Positions 12,388 through 24,966 of a stretch of 64,000 bases of DNA are shown here, piece after piece. Within the stretch, counting starts at the first letter, position 1; every line of letters starts with the position of its first letter. The stretch lies in the NCBI GenBank assembly GCA_951213105.1, contig OX578144.1, forward strand, positions 87,521,515 to 87,585,514, given 5' to 3'. Position numbers and translations under genes: made by a program. A model generated the notes under the pieces. That model was not told the DNA's origin. It saw nothing but the letters and a program-made list of their open reading frames with translations, and did not search any database. Source of the stretch: Amaurobius ferox (taxonomy: Eukaryota; Arthropoda; Arachnida; Araneae; Amaurobiidae).

Positions 12388-12990
12388 GAAGCGCTTAAAA
12401 GTGAGTCCCGATATTAAAGTCAAAACCATCAACAATGGGATTACTCCAAACTGTCTTAAAATCGACACGTTTCCTTTCTAAAGGTTTCAACTCGGAGCAG
12501 CAGAGTCTGTCTAAGAATACAAGATGGTTCCAAAAGAGATCTAGATTTTATACGGAGAATTTAGGAATCTAATGAATATTCGATTTAAGCTGGCTGGGTT
12601 CACAATTCGAATAATTTTGATGTTACTCCCTCAGCGACGGAAAACGAATAGCGGCGGATAAATCACCTCTAAGAAGTTATATAAAAAAGAGTATAAGGAG
12701 ATTTTACAGTAAATGCACTTAAAAGGGATACTACTGCATTACAATTCTTTTCAACTATTTTGCAAAAGGGGAACTGTTTTCCTTACAATGGAAAACTCTT
12801 CCTCACTACAATCCTTCCATCTCTTAGGGAGCTTGTAAAATTATAATAGAATGAGATTATTTGCTGCATTTACATTGTGCAAATTACGTAGAGAAATGTT
12901 TTCTGTATGATTGTAGGATGAATTTATGAAAGTAGATTGTTTATGTAAAATCCGTTTTAAAATACGAATAAATGGGTAAGTAGTTATTTG
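12388..12990 (+). repeat. Dispersed ~600-bp unit, copy 3 of 3
   Basis: Matches the copies at 7.1 and 10.3 kb, for example AAAGTCAAAACCATCAACAA, GGTTCCAAAAGAGATCTAG and AATGCACTTAAAAGGG. It has stops in all minus-strand frames. Confidence 0.75.
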
Positions 12991-13047
12991 ACTCTGAGGC
13001 TGTGAAGTTTATTCTCTGTGGGAATATAGTATGTTATATACCCTCCC

Positions 13048-14068
<1,021 letters not shown>

Positions 14069-14222
14069 TCTAATTAAAATAATGGCATCAGATTTTACTT
14101 CAATTACGTAAACGTTTTCGTGGTAATCATAGAGAAAGGAAAATTTTGTAATATCTCGAAAAGAACACTTGATAACTGCCTAGGACAGTCGGTAGTACCT
14201 GAATAATGTCATAGTATAATGT

Positions 14223-14304
14223 CGTTGAGTATACAAGCTTACTACTCAACGATACTCACTACTCACGATACTTAAGTTTACTATTACTAGTAAACTTAAG
14301 TATC
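14223..14304. other. Two adjacent perfect hairpins
   Basis: First hairpin: CGTTGAGTA (14,223-14,231) pairs with TACTCAACG (14,243-14,251). Second hairpin: a 17-bp perfect stem (14,267-14,283 with 14,288-14,304, GATACTTAAGTTTACTA) around a 4-base loop. No T-run follows, and this is eukaryotic-type DNA, so it is not called a terminator. Confidence 0.85.
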
Positions 14305-14940
14305 TGATCAAATACAAGTGATTGCTATATCCCTAGTTAGAAAATATAACTCTTCACCAAAGTGATATAGAAGACAGAAAAGTTCAAATTGCCTATATGT
14401 ATATATGTAAAGCACTGTCTAATTGCACTCGTGTAGGTCAAGTTCGAAATGGCATAATTTCATATGGCATATATGGAATCTATGACAGTTGGTATATTGC
14501 AGATAATAAAAATATGTTATTCTAATTCTGATCTATGTTGGAAAAGCAATGGATTTATTTGGCCAATTTTTAGTTGCAAGCAAATTATGAAATTCGTGAA
14601 TGATACAATAAACATAACCCAGATGCACTTTTATATAATGTTGGTACTGTAAAAATGCTCAACATCGTCCACATTAGTATTAGAGAAATAACATTTTGGG
14701 TTCTGAAAAAAGCACTATAGATGTCTTTCATATAGGCTTTTAAAACGTATCTTATGCTTTTCCCTACAGTTTTAGACAAATATTTATTTTATAGTTTACA
14801 TTTCCTTTTATATAAAAATATATATTTTTAACATATAATATTTAATTTTTGTTTTAAAGAAGCTCTCTTAGAATGTGAAATACAATGTAAAAATCAATTT
14901 AATATGTATACCACACAGTTCCATATAATTTATTATATTG

Positions 14941-15285
14941 TATACTAGCAGCGATTACTCGGCGTTGCTCAGGATTTACGATGCAAAACTCTGATAAAAA
15001 TTACACCGGAACATATAGGGCCATGAATATTACACATTGTTTTTTCACTGTGAAAGAAGTAAATTCATTGTATTATGTAAGAAAAAAATCATTGCATTAT
15101 GCAAGAAAATTCATTGCATTATGTAAGAAAAAATCATTGCATTATGTAAGAAAAAATCATTGCATTATGTAAGAAAAAAATCATTGCTTTATATAAGTCG
15201 TAGCTGCTTCCATCATGCCGTAGACACTCCCTTCGCAGCTAGTCATACATACATACTTTTCTTCTTTATATATATAGATATTTTT
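14941..15285 (+). repeat. Dispersed non-autonomous repeat
   Basis: Starts TACTAGCAGCGATTACTCGG, then CGTTGCTCAGG. Ends CATACATACATACTTTTC, then a CTTCTTTATATATATAGAT end that is also seen at 15,841-15,862. Its middle holds a tandem expansion described separately. No coding potential. Confidence 0.5.
15059..15197 (+). repeat. ~26-bp tandem repeat, six copies
   Basis: The unit is close to AAATCATTGCATTATGTAAG plus an A run. It matches the sequence just before the 3' end of the hairpin-ended family (TAAATTCATTACATTATATAA at 35.0 kb, one base over the motif here). A piece of that tail appears to have expanded in tandem. Confidence 0.8.
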
Positions 15286-15309
15286 ATATTAATTTATTTA
15301 TTATTGAAA

Positions 15310-15862
15310 TTAATAAAATTTGTTGAGTAAGCCTGTGAAAAATAAACCATGGTGATAGAGTTTCCATTTAAATTCATATTTCAAACCAGCGATTTTCAAA
15401 AGTGACTAATATGTTCAATAAACTCCCACAAAACTCAGAATTTTAATTGGCTTTCACGTTTTAAACCAATGATTTCCAATCTTTTTCGTTGGAAATCATG
15501 GAGTTAGAGAGTAGAATTACTAGGAAAAGTTTCGTTTTCCATTAATATCTCGACAACCTCTGGTCTCAGAAACTTGAAACTTGGACTAAAATTGTAGAGG
15601 CTATTTCAAAGCTACCCATAAAATTGCATTAAATTCGGTGCAGCTGTTCTCCCGTGATGACGAGACAGACGAAAGTTTCGTTTTTCACTAATATCTCGAG
15701 AACGCCTGATTGTAGAAACTCGAAACATAGACTAAATTTTAAGTGATTCTATTTCAAGACTATCCATCAAATTTCATCAAATTCTGTCCAGCTGTTCTCC
15801 GGTGATGTTGGATCATACATATATACATACATACATACTGTTCTTCTTTATATATATAGATA
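15310..15862 (+). repeat. Dispersed repeat, inverse copy at 47.8-48.3 kb
   Basis: Matches 47,780-48,270 in reverse complement (AAAAATAAACCATGG, TTCACGTTTTAAACCA, TCGGTTCAGCCGTTCTC-like text). This copy carries two tandem versions of a ~147-bp block (15,518-15,664 and 15,671-15,812: TTTCGTTTTTCACTAATATC, CTCGAGAACGC, CAGCTGTTCTCC). The 47.8-kb copy has only one. No coding sequence. Confidence 0.7.
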
Positions 15863-16689
15863 ATTGTATTTTTAATAGACTGTATTCAAGAAGCCGTAGA
15901 TTTATATTTCGAATTTATTCATTATAATGTACTTTAAACTTATTGGTGCATCTACAAAAGAGTGTCCATTCTCTAGTTAAATTTTTCCCGCGAAGTAATG
16001 TTACTAAGAGATAACATAGAATATTTTCCCTGGCAATATTTAACGTTTTAATACAAAGAACTAGAAACTTATTTACTGAATACGTCCAAAACTGCGATAA
16101 GGCGAGGCTGAAATGAAAGCGTTGTCACGAACACTCTATTCTACACAGATTATCTACGTTGACTACAGAGAGGAAATGACGATGGAAATCGGAAGTGACG
16201 TTGAAGATAAGTGGAATCAAAATGGCGTGCCTCGGTTCAACGAAATGATGTTAATAAGTTTAACTCTGAGAATGTCTTTTGAGAAGGAAGTGTCCCTTGT
16301 TAATCGATTAATCGATTATCGTCTGAGTTTAAGTAATGCATTCATTGGAAAAATTGGATAAAACGCTTAGAAATGTAATAAATTGAATACTTAAGGAATG
16401 TCGTGATTAAATTTCAGATTACAATTTAAAGTGTCCGCTGTTTTTTTGCATTACATTATTAAAATTTTGGAATGAAAGGAAAAGCGACACATTAAAAGAT
16501 AGAAATTATTAAAGCATTTTTTTTCTTTATCGGAAAATCCATTTATTGATCTTTTAACATTCTGTAACTATTTTAATTTATCTTTTTTGCATATTTTACG
16601 TTCATTTTATACAGCGCTATCGCTTTTCATAGAGAAAGAACGGAATCTATCTGTTCTACAGTATATATTATTTGCATATTAATGTCTTT
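15863..16689. other. A+T-rich non-coding DNA
   Basis: Contains an 82-codon frame at 16,113-16,361 (MKALSRTLYSTQIIYVDYR at its start), slightly richer in GC than its surroundings. No family recognised and no splice or promoter context, so it is not called as a gene. Confidence 0.4.
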
Positions 16690-16728
16690 CTAAAAGTTTT
16701 CAACTTAAAGTTTAACAACAATTCATAT

Positions 16729-17065
16729 TTTAAGATGTGAACTTTATGTTATAACTTATATTTAGGTCATATATTCGGTATCTTTATTCGCATACTTTTA
16801 TATTTCACTTGTTAAATGCGTAATACCTCCACTGTTTTACCAATCCAGTGAGATGGTTTATATAAAAATTATGCTACATTTTTCATGTAATTTTGATTAT
16901 TTTATTTGATCTTTTCATTTTATTTTTATTAGTGAAAGTTATCCATTTTTAATTTTAAATGCACGCGTGTTTTAAGAAGCATTTCATGTATTTTAACTTG
17001 TATTCAGGGTATGAGTTTGGAATTTTTATTCGCCTGTTTATATTTCCCTTCATGAATCCGAAACA
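16729..17065. repeat. Two-copy ~241-bp tandem repeat, degenerate
   Basis: 16,729-16,825 and 16,970-17,065 share TTTTAAGA, TTATATTTAGG/GTATTCAGG, CTTTATTCGC/TTTTATTCGC and TTTATATTTC in the same order. Strongly diverged. Confidence 0.45.
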
Positions 17066-17334
17066 AATTAATCGTGTTCTTTCAGACAGTTGGTATAGTT
17101 ATCGATATTCCATATATACTGAATGATGTTTCTTAAAATACATTTAAAATGTTGGGGCAAGATTTTAGAACATTTTTCGTACAGTTTCTCTTTCAATGAT
17201 ATTCACTTATTTAGCGAGCGATGTCGATGCTTTATTTTAAGTCATTTGTTTGCCATTTTAAAATCTCATGATTTTAAAAAAAAACTTCTAAAAGCTGTGA
17301 AAGCTTTTGGAAGTTTTTTATAGCGTTCTAGTAC

Positions 17335-17880
17335 TTCCTTGAGGAAAGCAGACATGGTCAGAAACTGTGTACTCCTGGCAAACGGTAAGATGCAGCCCGG
17401 AGTAAAGTCCCCTTACTCCGAAGATAACCTACGGTTAAATCAGATAGCATCGATATTTTAGACACAGGTTTTGCGTTAATGTACATCTATATGTTAATAA
17501 AAGCGAAATTATTTCTAATTCCGAATTATAAGCCATCGGGGTCAAAAACGATGTACTCTTTACAAGTGGTAAAATTCAGCTGCTAGTACACAACCCCCGG
17601 AGTTTACCCACTGTTAGGTTATATAATAACATCCATATTTTAGACACAAATTTCCAGTTAATTTACATCTATTTGTTAAAAAAGGCAAAATAATTTCTAA
17701 TTCCGAATTGTGAGCCTTCAAGGTCAGAAACGGCGTACTGTTGACAAATGGCAAGATTCATCTCTTTCCCCCCCCCCCCCCCTCCATCTAAAATTGACCT
17801 ATTGTTAAGTTCGATAATAACACCAATATTTTAGACAAATTACATCTATATGCTAATAAAACCAATATAATTTCTTAAAT
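17335..17880 (+). repeat. Three-copy ~183-bp tandem repeat
   Basis: Anchors GGTCAGAAACTGTGTACTCC (17,355), GGTCAAAAACGATGTACTC (17,540) and GGTCAGAAACGGCGTACTG (17,722) give periods of 185 and 182 bp. TTTTAGACA and TACATCTAT recur at matching offsets. The third copy contains a poly-C run (17,767-17,783). Confidence 0.88.
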
Positions 17881-19020
17881 TTCAGAAAGGTTCAACTTAT
17901 AATTTGCGAATATTTAACAACGATGATTAGGTGAGAAGAAGAATTTTTAGCATCTCCGAATTCCTATGCTTTATCTCTCTTGAGTTCAGCGCAATATGTT
18001 GACATTACGATTTTAGTGTCAATGGATTAGTCTCAGAATTGACTGTTGTAGAAAATCTTAAGTGTTGAAGTTCATATCCGATTACCCTGGCACCTTCTTT
18101 CTGTTTTGGAGCTGATGTTATTACACGTGCTCAACATATGCCAACGAATTCCTTTTTGTTAGCTGTCTGTTTTTGTTCGATGTCATATGATGTATTGTTG
18201 AAGTAAGATGTCGACAAAAAGTGAAGTATAACCTTCAAGGTAGGTAATTTAACCCATCTTCCAGTTATATTTTTAAAGTACTTAAATGTTTACAAACGAA
18301 TAGATATATACTGAGTAATCTTTTTTAGGCTTATGTGAGTTGCTTCCAACATAGTTCATTTAAGCAAGCGGAAAGTCAGATTAATTATTTTTTAACAGGA
18401 CCTTAGTCATTTTATCTTTCGGAATTAGGCACGATTGTGTACAGAAACCGGTTTCGTAATTTTATCTCTCATCAGAATGGAATAACCGCCGGATTTGAAG
18501 ATGGATACCTCTTATAATTTACATCTTCAGTTTGCAAAAATGTGACATATGCCAAGTTTCCTGGCTGCATTAAAGTTATCGACCATTCCGTGTGGATTTA
18601 AAGTTCGAAACCGATTCGTTGATGTGAGAATATGTAAGGGATAAGTGGCTTAAGCAGATTAGATATGTTTTTCATTACCACCCTCAATAACACATATAAG
18701 CAGACATATTTCATATCTAAGTAAAATGTTTACAAAATCATATATTATCAAACAACTGCACCATTTACCCATTTTACTTCATACATTTAAAAAAATGACG
18801 CGATTAGTACATCTGTTTCTTTACTTACCGTATAATATAAAACCCTTGCATGTCAGATGTCTATTTCATCAATCTAAAACGAGTTCTCAAACATATCGGA
18901 AAGCCATTGTTGCTCAACAAATCTTTACTAGCTCAAAATACAATCGCCTCTTTACATTTTAAACCAAACTGAGAATTCCCGAATCACACTTCAAAAACAG
19001 TTCCTCTTTGACTGATTGGA
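17881..19020. other. A+T-rich non-coding DNA
   Basis: No gene or repeat recognised. Short open frames (for example 18,726-18,962) have no distinguishing features. Confidence 0.5.
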
Positions 19021-19024
19021 AATT

Positions 19025-19460
19025 CAAATATCCGATAACTTGATTTAATTTTATCATGCGCATAATTCAGCCCTTATGAAATGCAATGTCTTGAGAGTAA
19101 ATTCTGCATAAACGTTTTTTAAAGCCTCCCCTTTCCAAAGAAGAGGGGTAGAACCATAAATTATACGGTTCTATAAGACAGTTGAAGCCCAGTAACTATT
19201 GAAAAACACTTTAGTTTATTATTTAGAAAAAATTTAGTTTCTCATTTTTCTGTTAAAATGTCGTTAGGCGACGAAAATAAAATGAAGAATATGTTTATAA
19301 ATTTGCATAATGACTACAGAGCAATGTTTATATGTGGTTTTTGTTGAATAACATTAGGTAAGGCATCGTTGGAGTAATTTTTTAGCTTTTAAAGTAAGTG
19401 GTTTAAATTTCGGAGTCTAATGCAATTTTTTAAGTTGCGATGCTAATTCTTTGTAAATAT
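19025..19460 (+). repeat. Dispersed ~400-bp unit, copy 1 of 3
   Basis: Direct copies lie at 22,845-23,250 and 27,640-28,040. Shared phrases: ATAACTTGATTTAATTTTAT, CATGCGCATA, AACTATTGAAAAACACTT, GGCGACGAAAATAAAATG and TATAAATTTGCATAATGAC. No long open frame is conserved. Confidence 0.8.
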
Positions 19461-21023
19461 GAGCTGTTTTATGAAGCTTTTTGGAGGAGATTTACGTACT
19501 TTACATACGATTTTACACCACGAGAAAAGAATTTTAACTATTTTTTTTTGCCACACAGTGGAATTAAATGTTTGGAGAATATGTGAAACGTATCTTACAG
19601 TTTTCAGGAAAAACACATCTTATCCATTTATGTCTATTATTACTAAGAAAATTCTTCTAGAGTTTCAGAAAATAAACCCCTGCATTGTTTCATAATTAAA
19701 GATAAGAATGGCATGAATGTATATGCTGCAAACATAGGACACAGAAGCATGAAATTATAGCAAATTTTATTGTATTTGTCATTTTAGTATCGTCTTATTC
19801 AGGAGCCTTCTAAAAATGCTAAATAGATAAATTCGTAGAAATACTATACATACAATGACTTTTAAATATTAAAAATTCAAATTCAGACACTGAATTTTAA
19901 TATAAATAAAAGATTCAACATATAAATAAAAAAATGTCGTTTGTAACAGCATAGTAAGTTAAAAATATTGTTACGGCATATCCTCTGAAATCGTGGGTTG
20001 GTACGCAGGATACAAGAATGAGTTCACATTTCTGGATAACAACCACGTTCATTCCCAAGCACAAAGTAAACAGGAACAATGTATAGTAAAGCCGTCCTTT
20101 AATGCTCCACAAATTTCACAAAATGACCGATATTAATCTCGAAACATTGACTAAATTCATTTCGCAAAACAGACACTTTATCAAAACATCGACAAAAATC
20201 AGAGTTCAAGGTAGCTCGTATCATGTGAATCGCTCTCCATCGAAGTTATGATTCCTTTTATAGTCTCGCTATAGAAACTTCTGGAATTCTCTCCTATCTG
20301 GCAGAATACTCGTTATTTCGCGGTATTTCTTGAACCTTCGAGAAATCGGCAAATTGGCGAAAAATCGCCAAATCTGGGAACCCTCCTCCTAGCTTCAGCT
20401 TCTAGCATCCTTATACTAATGTCATGGGAAGAGATGCCTTTATGGGTGCTTCCTCTGTTTTTTTGGTCTTCGAAAGAGACGAAATGGGATATTACGCATC
20501 CATATCAATATATAAATTCCAATTAGTTTTAGGGGTTAAGAATAGTTCCCTTTGTCGTAATTCATCACAGGCAGAACACGTATGTAAACTAAAAATGCCC
20601 GACTCATGTTACTGACGCAAGTTAGCATTTTTCTGTTGCAAGATATTTCCTTACCTTTGATAAAGTAACTTCTCCATTATTCATTTTTATGTAGTATTAC
20701 CATAAAATTTAATTTTAGACAATTATTTAAAATTAAACATCAAAAATAACTATTTCATTATGATTTCTGCTCACTACAATAATTATCAATGATAAATGCC
20801 CAAATGTGAAAAACATGCGCTTTCCGTTAAAATATTACATAAAATATAGACATAAACACATGTAACAGTGTCATCTACACTAATAAACTGTAATCAACCG
20901 TGTTACACGCATGTATAGGGAGTGTAATGGTTTAAAACGCGAATTCTGAACGTATAAAGTTGTGTTGCTTTTGTTTCTGTTGAAGGTACGTTGGAGATTG
21001 GACTGTACTGAAACCTCCGAAAT

Positions 21024-21024
<1 letters not shown>
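19461..21024. other. A+T-rich non-coding DNA
   Basis: No gene seen. A short fragment near 20,345-20,380 (ATTGGCGAAAAATCGCCAAA) belongs to the GGCGAC/GTCGCC module family. Confidence 0.5.

Positions 21025-21025
<1 letters not shown>

Positions 21026-21080
<55 letters not shown>
21026..21080. repeat. (TA)n microsatellite
   Basis: Uninterrupted TA run. Confidence 0.96.
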
Positions 21081-21083
<3 letters not shown>

Positions 21084-21414
21084 TTAATTGTTTTTCATCA
21101 AACCGCTGAAAATAGAACAAAAATTCGATTGAATTGCAATTTATGAAGCGAATTCTCTGCATTTACGTGTCATAATATTAGAAAATTTAGAAGTTAATAG
21201 ATATTCTATCTAAAGAAGTTAATAGATATTCTATTATAAAGGAAAAACCTAAAATCTAGGCCTAACATTTTTTGCTGAATAATTTACAACAATAAACATA
21301 TCCGTATTATTTTATAACAATAAATAAAAATGCTTGCTATATAAAAACGTTCTTTTTGGGTATTTTCACACAAGATCGCAAATCTTGATGTCGTATGATG
21401 TCGTTTATATATCT

Positions 21415-21575
21415 GTCCGAGGGGAAGCTTGTAAAGAGCTTTATTGCCCCTACCGGGAATCGAACCTTTTATCTGATCGCCGAACTGGCCAGTCGACGCT
21501 CTACCGCTGAGCTACCTAGACGAAATTACAAGCTCTTATAATCGAAGTGAATTCTGCATTCTCCATCCTCTAATG
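21415..21575 (-). repeat. tRNA-like (SINE-type) repeat, copy 1
   Basis: On the minus strand, 21,521 to 21,452 reads like a tRNA 5' half and B box: GGTAGCTCAGCGGTAGAGCG (A box and D arm) and GGTTCGATTCCCGG (B box). The anticodon and T stems do not pair properly and no acceptor stem closes, so it is a tRNA-derived repeat and not a gene. Similarity to the second copy extends past the tRNA-like part on both sides. Confidence 0.7.
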
Positions 21576-21794
21576 TCAGATTGCCAGGCAACTGACAATC
21601 TGACTACCACATCCTGCTATTTTTATCTCAGGTTAGCCTCCTGATATTACTATTTTACCCAGGTTACTGACCTGCGTGGTCGTTATCCTCTCAGTTTGAA
21701 ATCAGCGCTCAATCCTCCAAAGTCCATTGAATCCGTATTAGTCGTACTAAAGTCTCTTTGAGATCTCCGAAATTTTTGCACTAACCTACAGGGT

Positions 21795-21950
21795 TGATTT
21801 GTTCGGGCGCCATTGTAAAGATCCTTGCTCCCCAACCGGGAATCGAACCCTGTATCTCCGAAATGCCCAGCCGACACTCTACTTTTAAGCGACTGGGACT
21901 AAATTGCCAGTTCTTATATTCGAACTGGACTCTGCAATCTTTCGTGCAGC
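21795..21950 (-). repeat. tRNA-like (SINE-type) repeat, copy 2
   Basis: Diverged partner of 21,415-21,575. The B box GGGTTCGATTCCCGG is intact. The A box is damaged (AGTCGCTTAAAAGTAGAGTG). Both copies have CTTTACAA-type text downstream and AACTGGACTCTGCA-type text upstream. Confidence 0.65.
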
Positions 21951-22159
21951 TTGCTTATCGTGTGGGGTTATCTATATTCCACGTATCATATGTAGACTGC
22001 ATTCTCCTATGCAGACAGCGTATATATCTTTAGCTGCAGTTGCTTAAAATGGGCTTGCTATAAAAAGTCATTGCATTTAAAGTGACTGCTGTAAAAGAAA
22101 TCACTAGCTGCTAGCAACAAAGCCTGTTCTGTAAGAAGATATATAATATATTTATTTTC

Positions 22160-22675
22160 GAACTCTTGCATGCCATATAATATTGATCTCCTGCATGCCA
22201 TACTGTACTGATCACTATTATGTTATACAATATTGATCTGCTGTATACCATACAATATTGGTCTCCTGTATACCATACAATATTGAACTCTTGTATGCGA
22301 TATAATTTTGAGCTCTGGCATGCCACACAATATTGAGTTATAACATGCCATACAATATTGACCTTTTACATGCCATACGATATTGATCTCTTGCATATCT
22401 TACAATATTGATCTCTTGTATGTCATAACACATTGGTCTCCTGTATGCCATAAAATATTCAGCTCTTGCATGTCAGACAATTTTAACATGTTACATGTCA
22501 CACAATATCGATCTCATGCATGTCATACAATATTGATCTCTTGCATGTCATACCATATTGGTCTCCTGTATGCCATAAAATATTCAGCTCTTGCATGCCA
22601 GACAATTTTAAGGTATTACATGTCATACAATATTAATAACTTGCATGCCATACAATTTTAAGATCTTGCATGCGT
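22160..22675. repeat. ~25-bp minisatellite, about 20 copies
   Basis: The unit is close to CATGCCATACAATATTGATC, then TCTTG. Copies vary in both halves. The 92-codon open frame across it (22,383-22,661) is a by-product. Confidence 0.95.
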
Positions 22676-22844
22676 ACGCCAGATACGTATTTGCATTATC
22701 TTTGAGTTCTGAAAAATATTGCATCATATTTTTGTGAAAATTCTAATAGCTCAAAGTACCAGTTTTAAACATATTTGATGATCTGGAGATATATACTATT
22801 CGCTTGGGAAGATGATTTTCTGTAAGCGATCAAAACCGTAAATA

Positions 22845-23250
22845 TTGAATAACTTGATCTATTTTTATTATGCGCGTAATTTTACAGTTAAAAATATAAT
22901 GCCGCCCGAGAAAACAATGAAAAAATGTCATAAACTCTGCTGTTTCACAGCAAAAAATGTTAGATCCATAAATAATAGTGTTTCATAAGACAGTTAAAGC
23001 CGCAAAACTATTGAAAAACACTTGAGTCTCAGATGAAAAACTAGATTTTCATTCTGCCGCTGGAAGGCCGTTAAGTGACGAAAATAAAATGGAGAATATA
23101 TTTATAAATTTCCATAATGACTAAGAAACAATGTTTTGTTTTTGAATAATATACGTAGTCTCGACATAGAAGCATAATATTAGCTTTTAAAGTGTGCAAA
23201 TATAAAAGACTGGATCTTATGCAATTTCAAAAGAACTATGTGAAAATGAT
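22845..23250 (+). repeat. Dispersed ~400-bp unit, copy 2 of 3
   Basis: Matches 19,025-19,460 and 27,640-28,040: ATAACTTGATCTATTTTTAT, ATAAGACAGTTAAAGCC and GTGACGAAAATAAAATGGAG. It has small insertions and deletions relative to both. Confidence 0.8.
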
Positions 23251-24453
23251 GAAACTATTTGCATATCTTCTCACGCTTCCTGAATGAAATTCGTATTTTT
23301 CTATATTCTGCATAGTATGCATAAAGAATATATTTATTTTCTATGGAATAGGAATTGAATAAATATGTCAAAGAAGTCGGATTGTTTACAATGAAAAACA
23401 TATGCGAAAGTTATTATATATACTATATATTTATCACGGGTATATTTATGTCCGATAATATAAAAAAATATATAGTCTAGTATTTTATGTTTCAGCCGGA
23501 TGGCATAAAATTAATAAATTGTGATATTTACCGAGCAAGGGCGAATTAGTTTTAATTAATTGCTAATGTGTTTATGTTGCTAAATATTTTGATGAAAAGG
23601 AATTTGTGCAGGAATAATTTTCTCTTAAATATTTCGGTTATATATGTGCTTAAGAAACATATTCTAACCAAAGCTAAACTTTATCGAAACTAGCACAACA
23701 TTATTCTCTAAAGCAATACGTATTTAGATTTAGTTTATTGCAGTTATTTTCTGAATTAGGCTTGAAGAAAAAAGAACAAATGGAAAATAAAGAATGTTAC
23801 ATATTTCTAATTTGAAAATATCAATTTGAAACATGTCATTTAATGTTCATATTTTACCAAAACATTTTTAAAAGCTCTGCACCATCAATACCAATATTTA
23901 CGTTGACAATTTGGGCCAATATGCTGCATTAATCAAAGGAATGTTAACCTGAATTTATGTAGTTGAAAGTCGCAGAAGGTGAAGCATGGAAAATCGGTGA
24001 CACAAACTAGGGGTTCTATGACGGATTTTGATAAATTTCATTGTAGCGAACAAATACATTTTCACATATATATGTGTTTCCAAGCATCGGTGTAATTTTT
24101 CGTTTTAGAATGCATAAGTTTTGAACGTGTTAATTTGAAGAAACTTGGTTTCTTTTTTCTTGCCTGTCTGTACTCGTACACTACAGTGCACGGCCACGTT
24201 CTGAACCGCGCCAGAAGTAATAGAATGAACTATGTGTTAAAATATTAATCGGGGCATTTTACTATTGAAAGCGTAATCACTTATAAATAACATAAATATT
24301 TTGCCCAGCGTAAAAGTATAAGGCATGGTAATTTTACTACAAATATAAAATTTCATGAAATAAATTTTTAAAATACAATTTAACACTTAAGGCTTGGCTC
24401 TGGACTCAATTCTCTTAGCCATTGCCGTACGGCATAAAAATAGAAAAAAAAAA
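23251..24453. other. A+T-rich non-coding DNA
   Basis: Nothing recognised. Confidence 0.5.
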
Positions 24454-24790
24454 CAGGGTGGTCATAAGAAAACTTCCCCGATATATGGACCCCTAGCAGC
24501 CTATCCGCTCAACCAATCGAAAGGAAATTTCAGATATTGTTATTTGAAGGTATGCGCTCGAGATTGTGATGCCTTCAAACAATAGAGCTCTAACGGTTAC
24601 AGTTACAGTGAAAATTTTTCGAAATTTTCGAATGGCAACACACACTTTTTTCCTGCGCAAATTGATCAGCGCATTGAAAAACCATAAAAGGCGTTGGAAC
24701 GATACACGTATGACGAAAAACTGGCTGAGTAACACATTTGCAAAGAAGATCATTGCAAAGGACCAATGACAACACAGAGAGGAGATGCAT
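24454..24790 (+). repeat. Left TIR of mariner-type element
   Basis: Inverted match to 26,084-26,419. It contains a local GGTTACAGTTACAGTGAAA motif, mirrored as TTTCACTGTAACCGTAACC on the right. Confidence 0.9.
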
Positions 24791-24868
24791 TGATGCACTT
24801 TGCATTATTCACAGGGATAGACAGCAGAAGCACCAATCACAGAACACCTTGTGCAAAGCATTGCTTGT

Positions 24869-24906
24869 TGTTGTTAAAACCCAGACCGTCCGACCCACCA
24901 GAAAGG
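24869..24906 (-). mobile_element. 38-bp SINE 3' fragment with 14-bp TSD
   Basis: The insert, read on the minus strand, is the last part of the SINE family seen complete at 53,131-53,406 (GGTCGGACGGTCTGGG) plus a TTTTAACAACA tail. It is flanked by a perfect 14-bp direct repeat, AAAGCATTGCTTGT (24,855-24,868 and 24,907-24,920), the mark of target-primed insertion. It is an extreme 5' truncation. Confidence 0.9.
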
Positions 24907-24966
24907 AAAGCATTGCTTGTGGAAAACCTTTAATAAGCAGTGTGGGAAGATTGTTTCTTCAATCAG

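Noticed and set aside
16113..16361. 82-codon frame as a small gene
   Set aside because: No recognised family, promoter or splice context; length is compatible with chance.
21452..21521. Functional tRNA gene
   Set aside because: A and B boxes are present, but the anticodon, T and acceptor stems do not pair, and a diverged copy with the same flanks lies 370 bp away.
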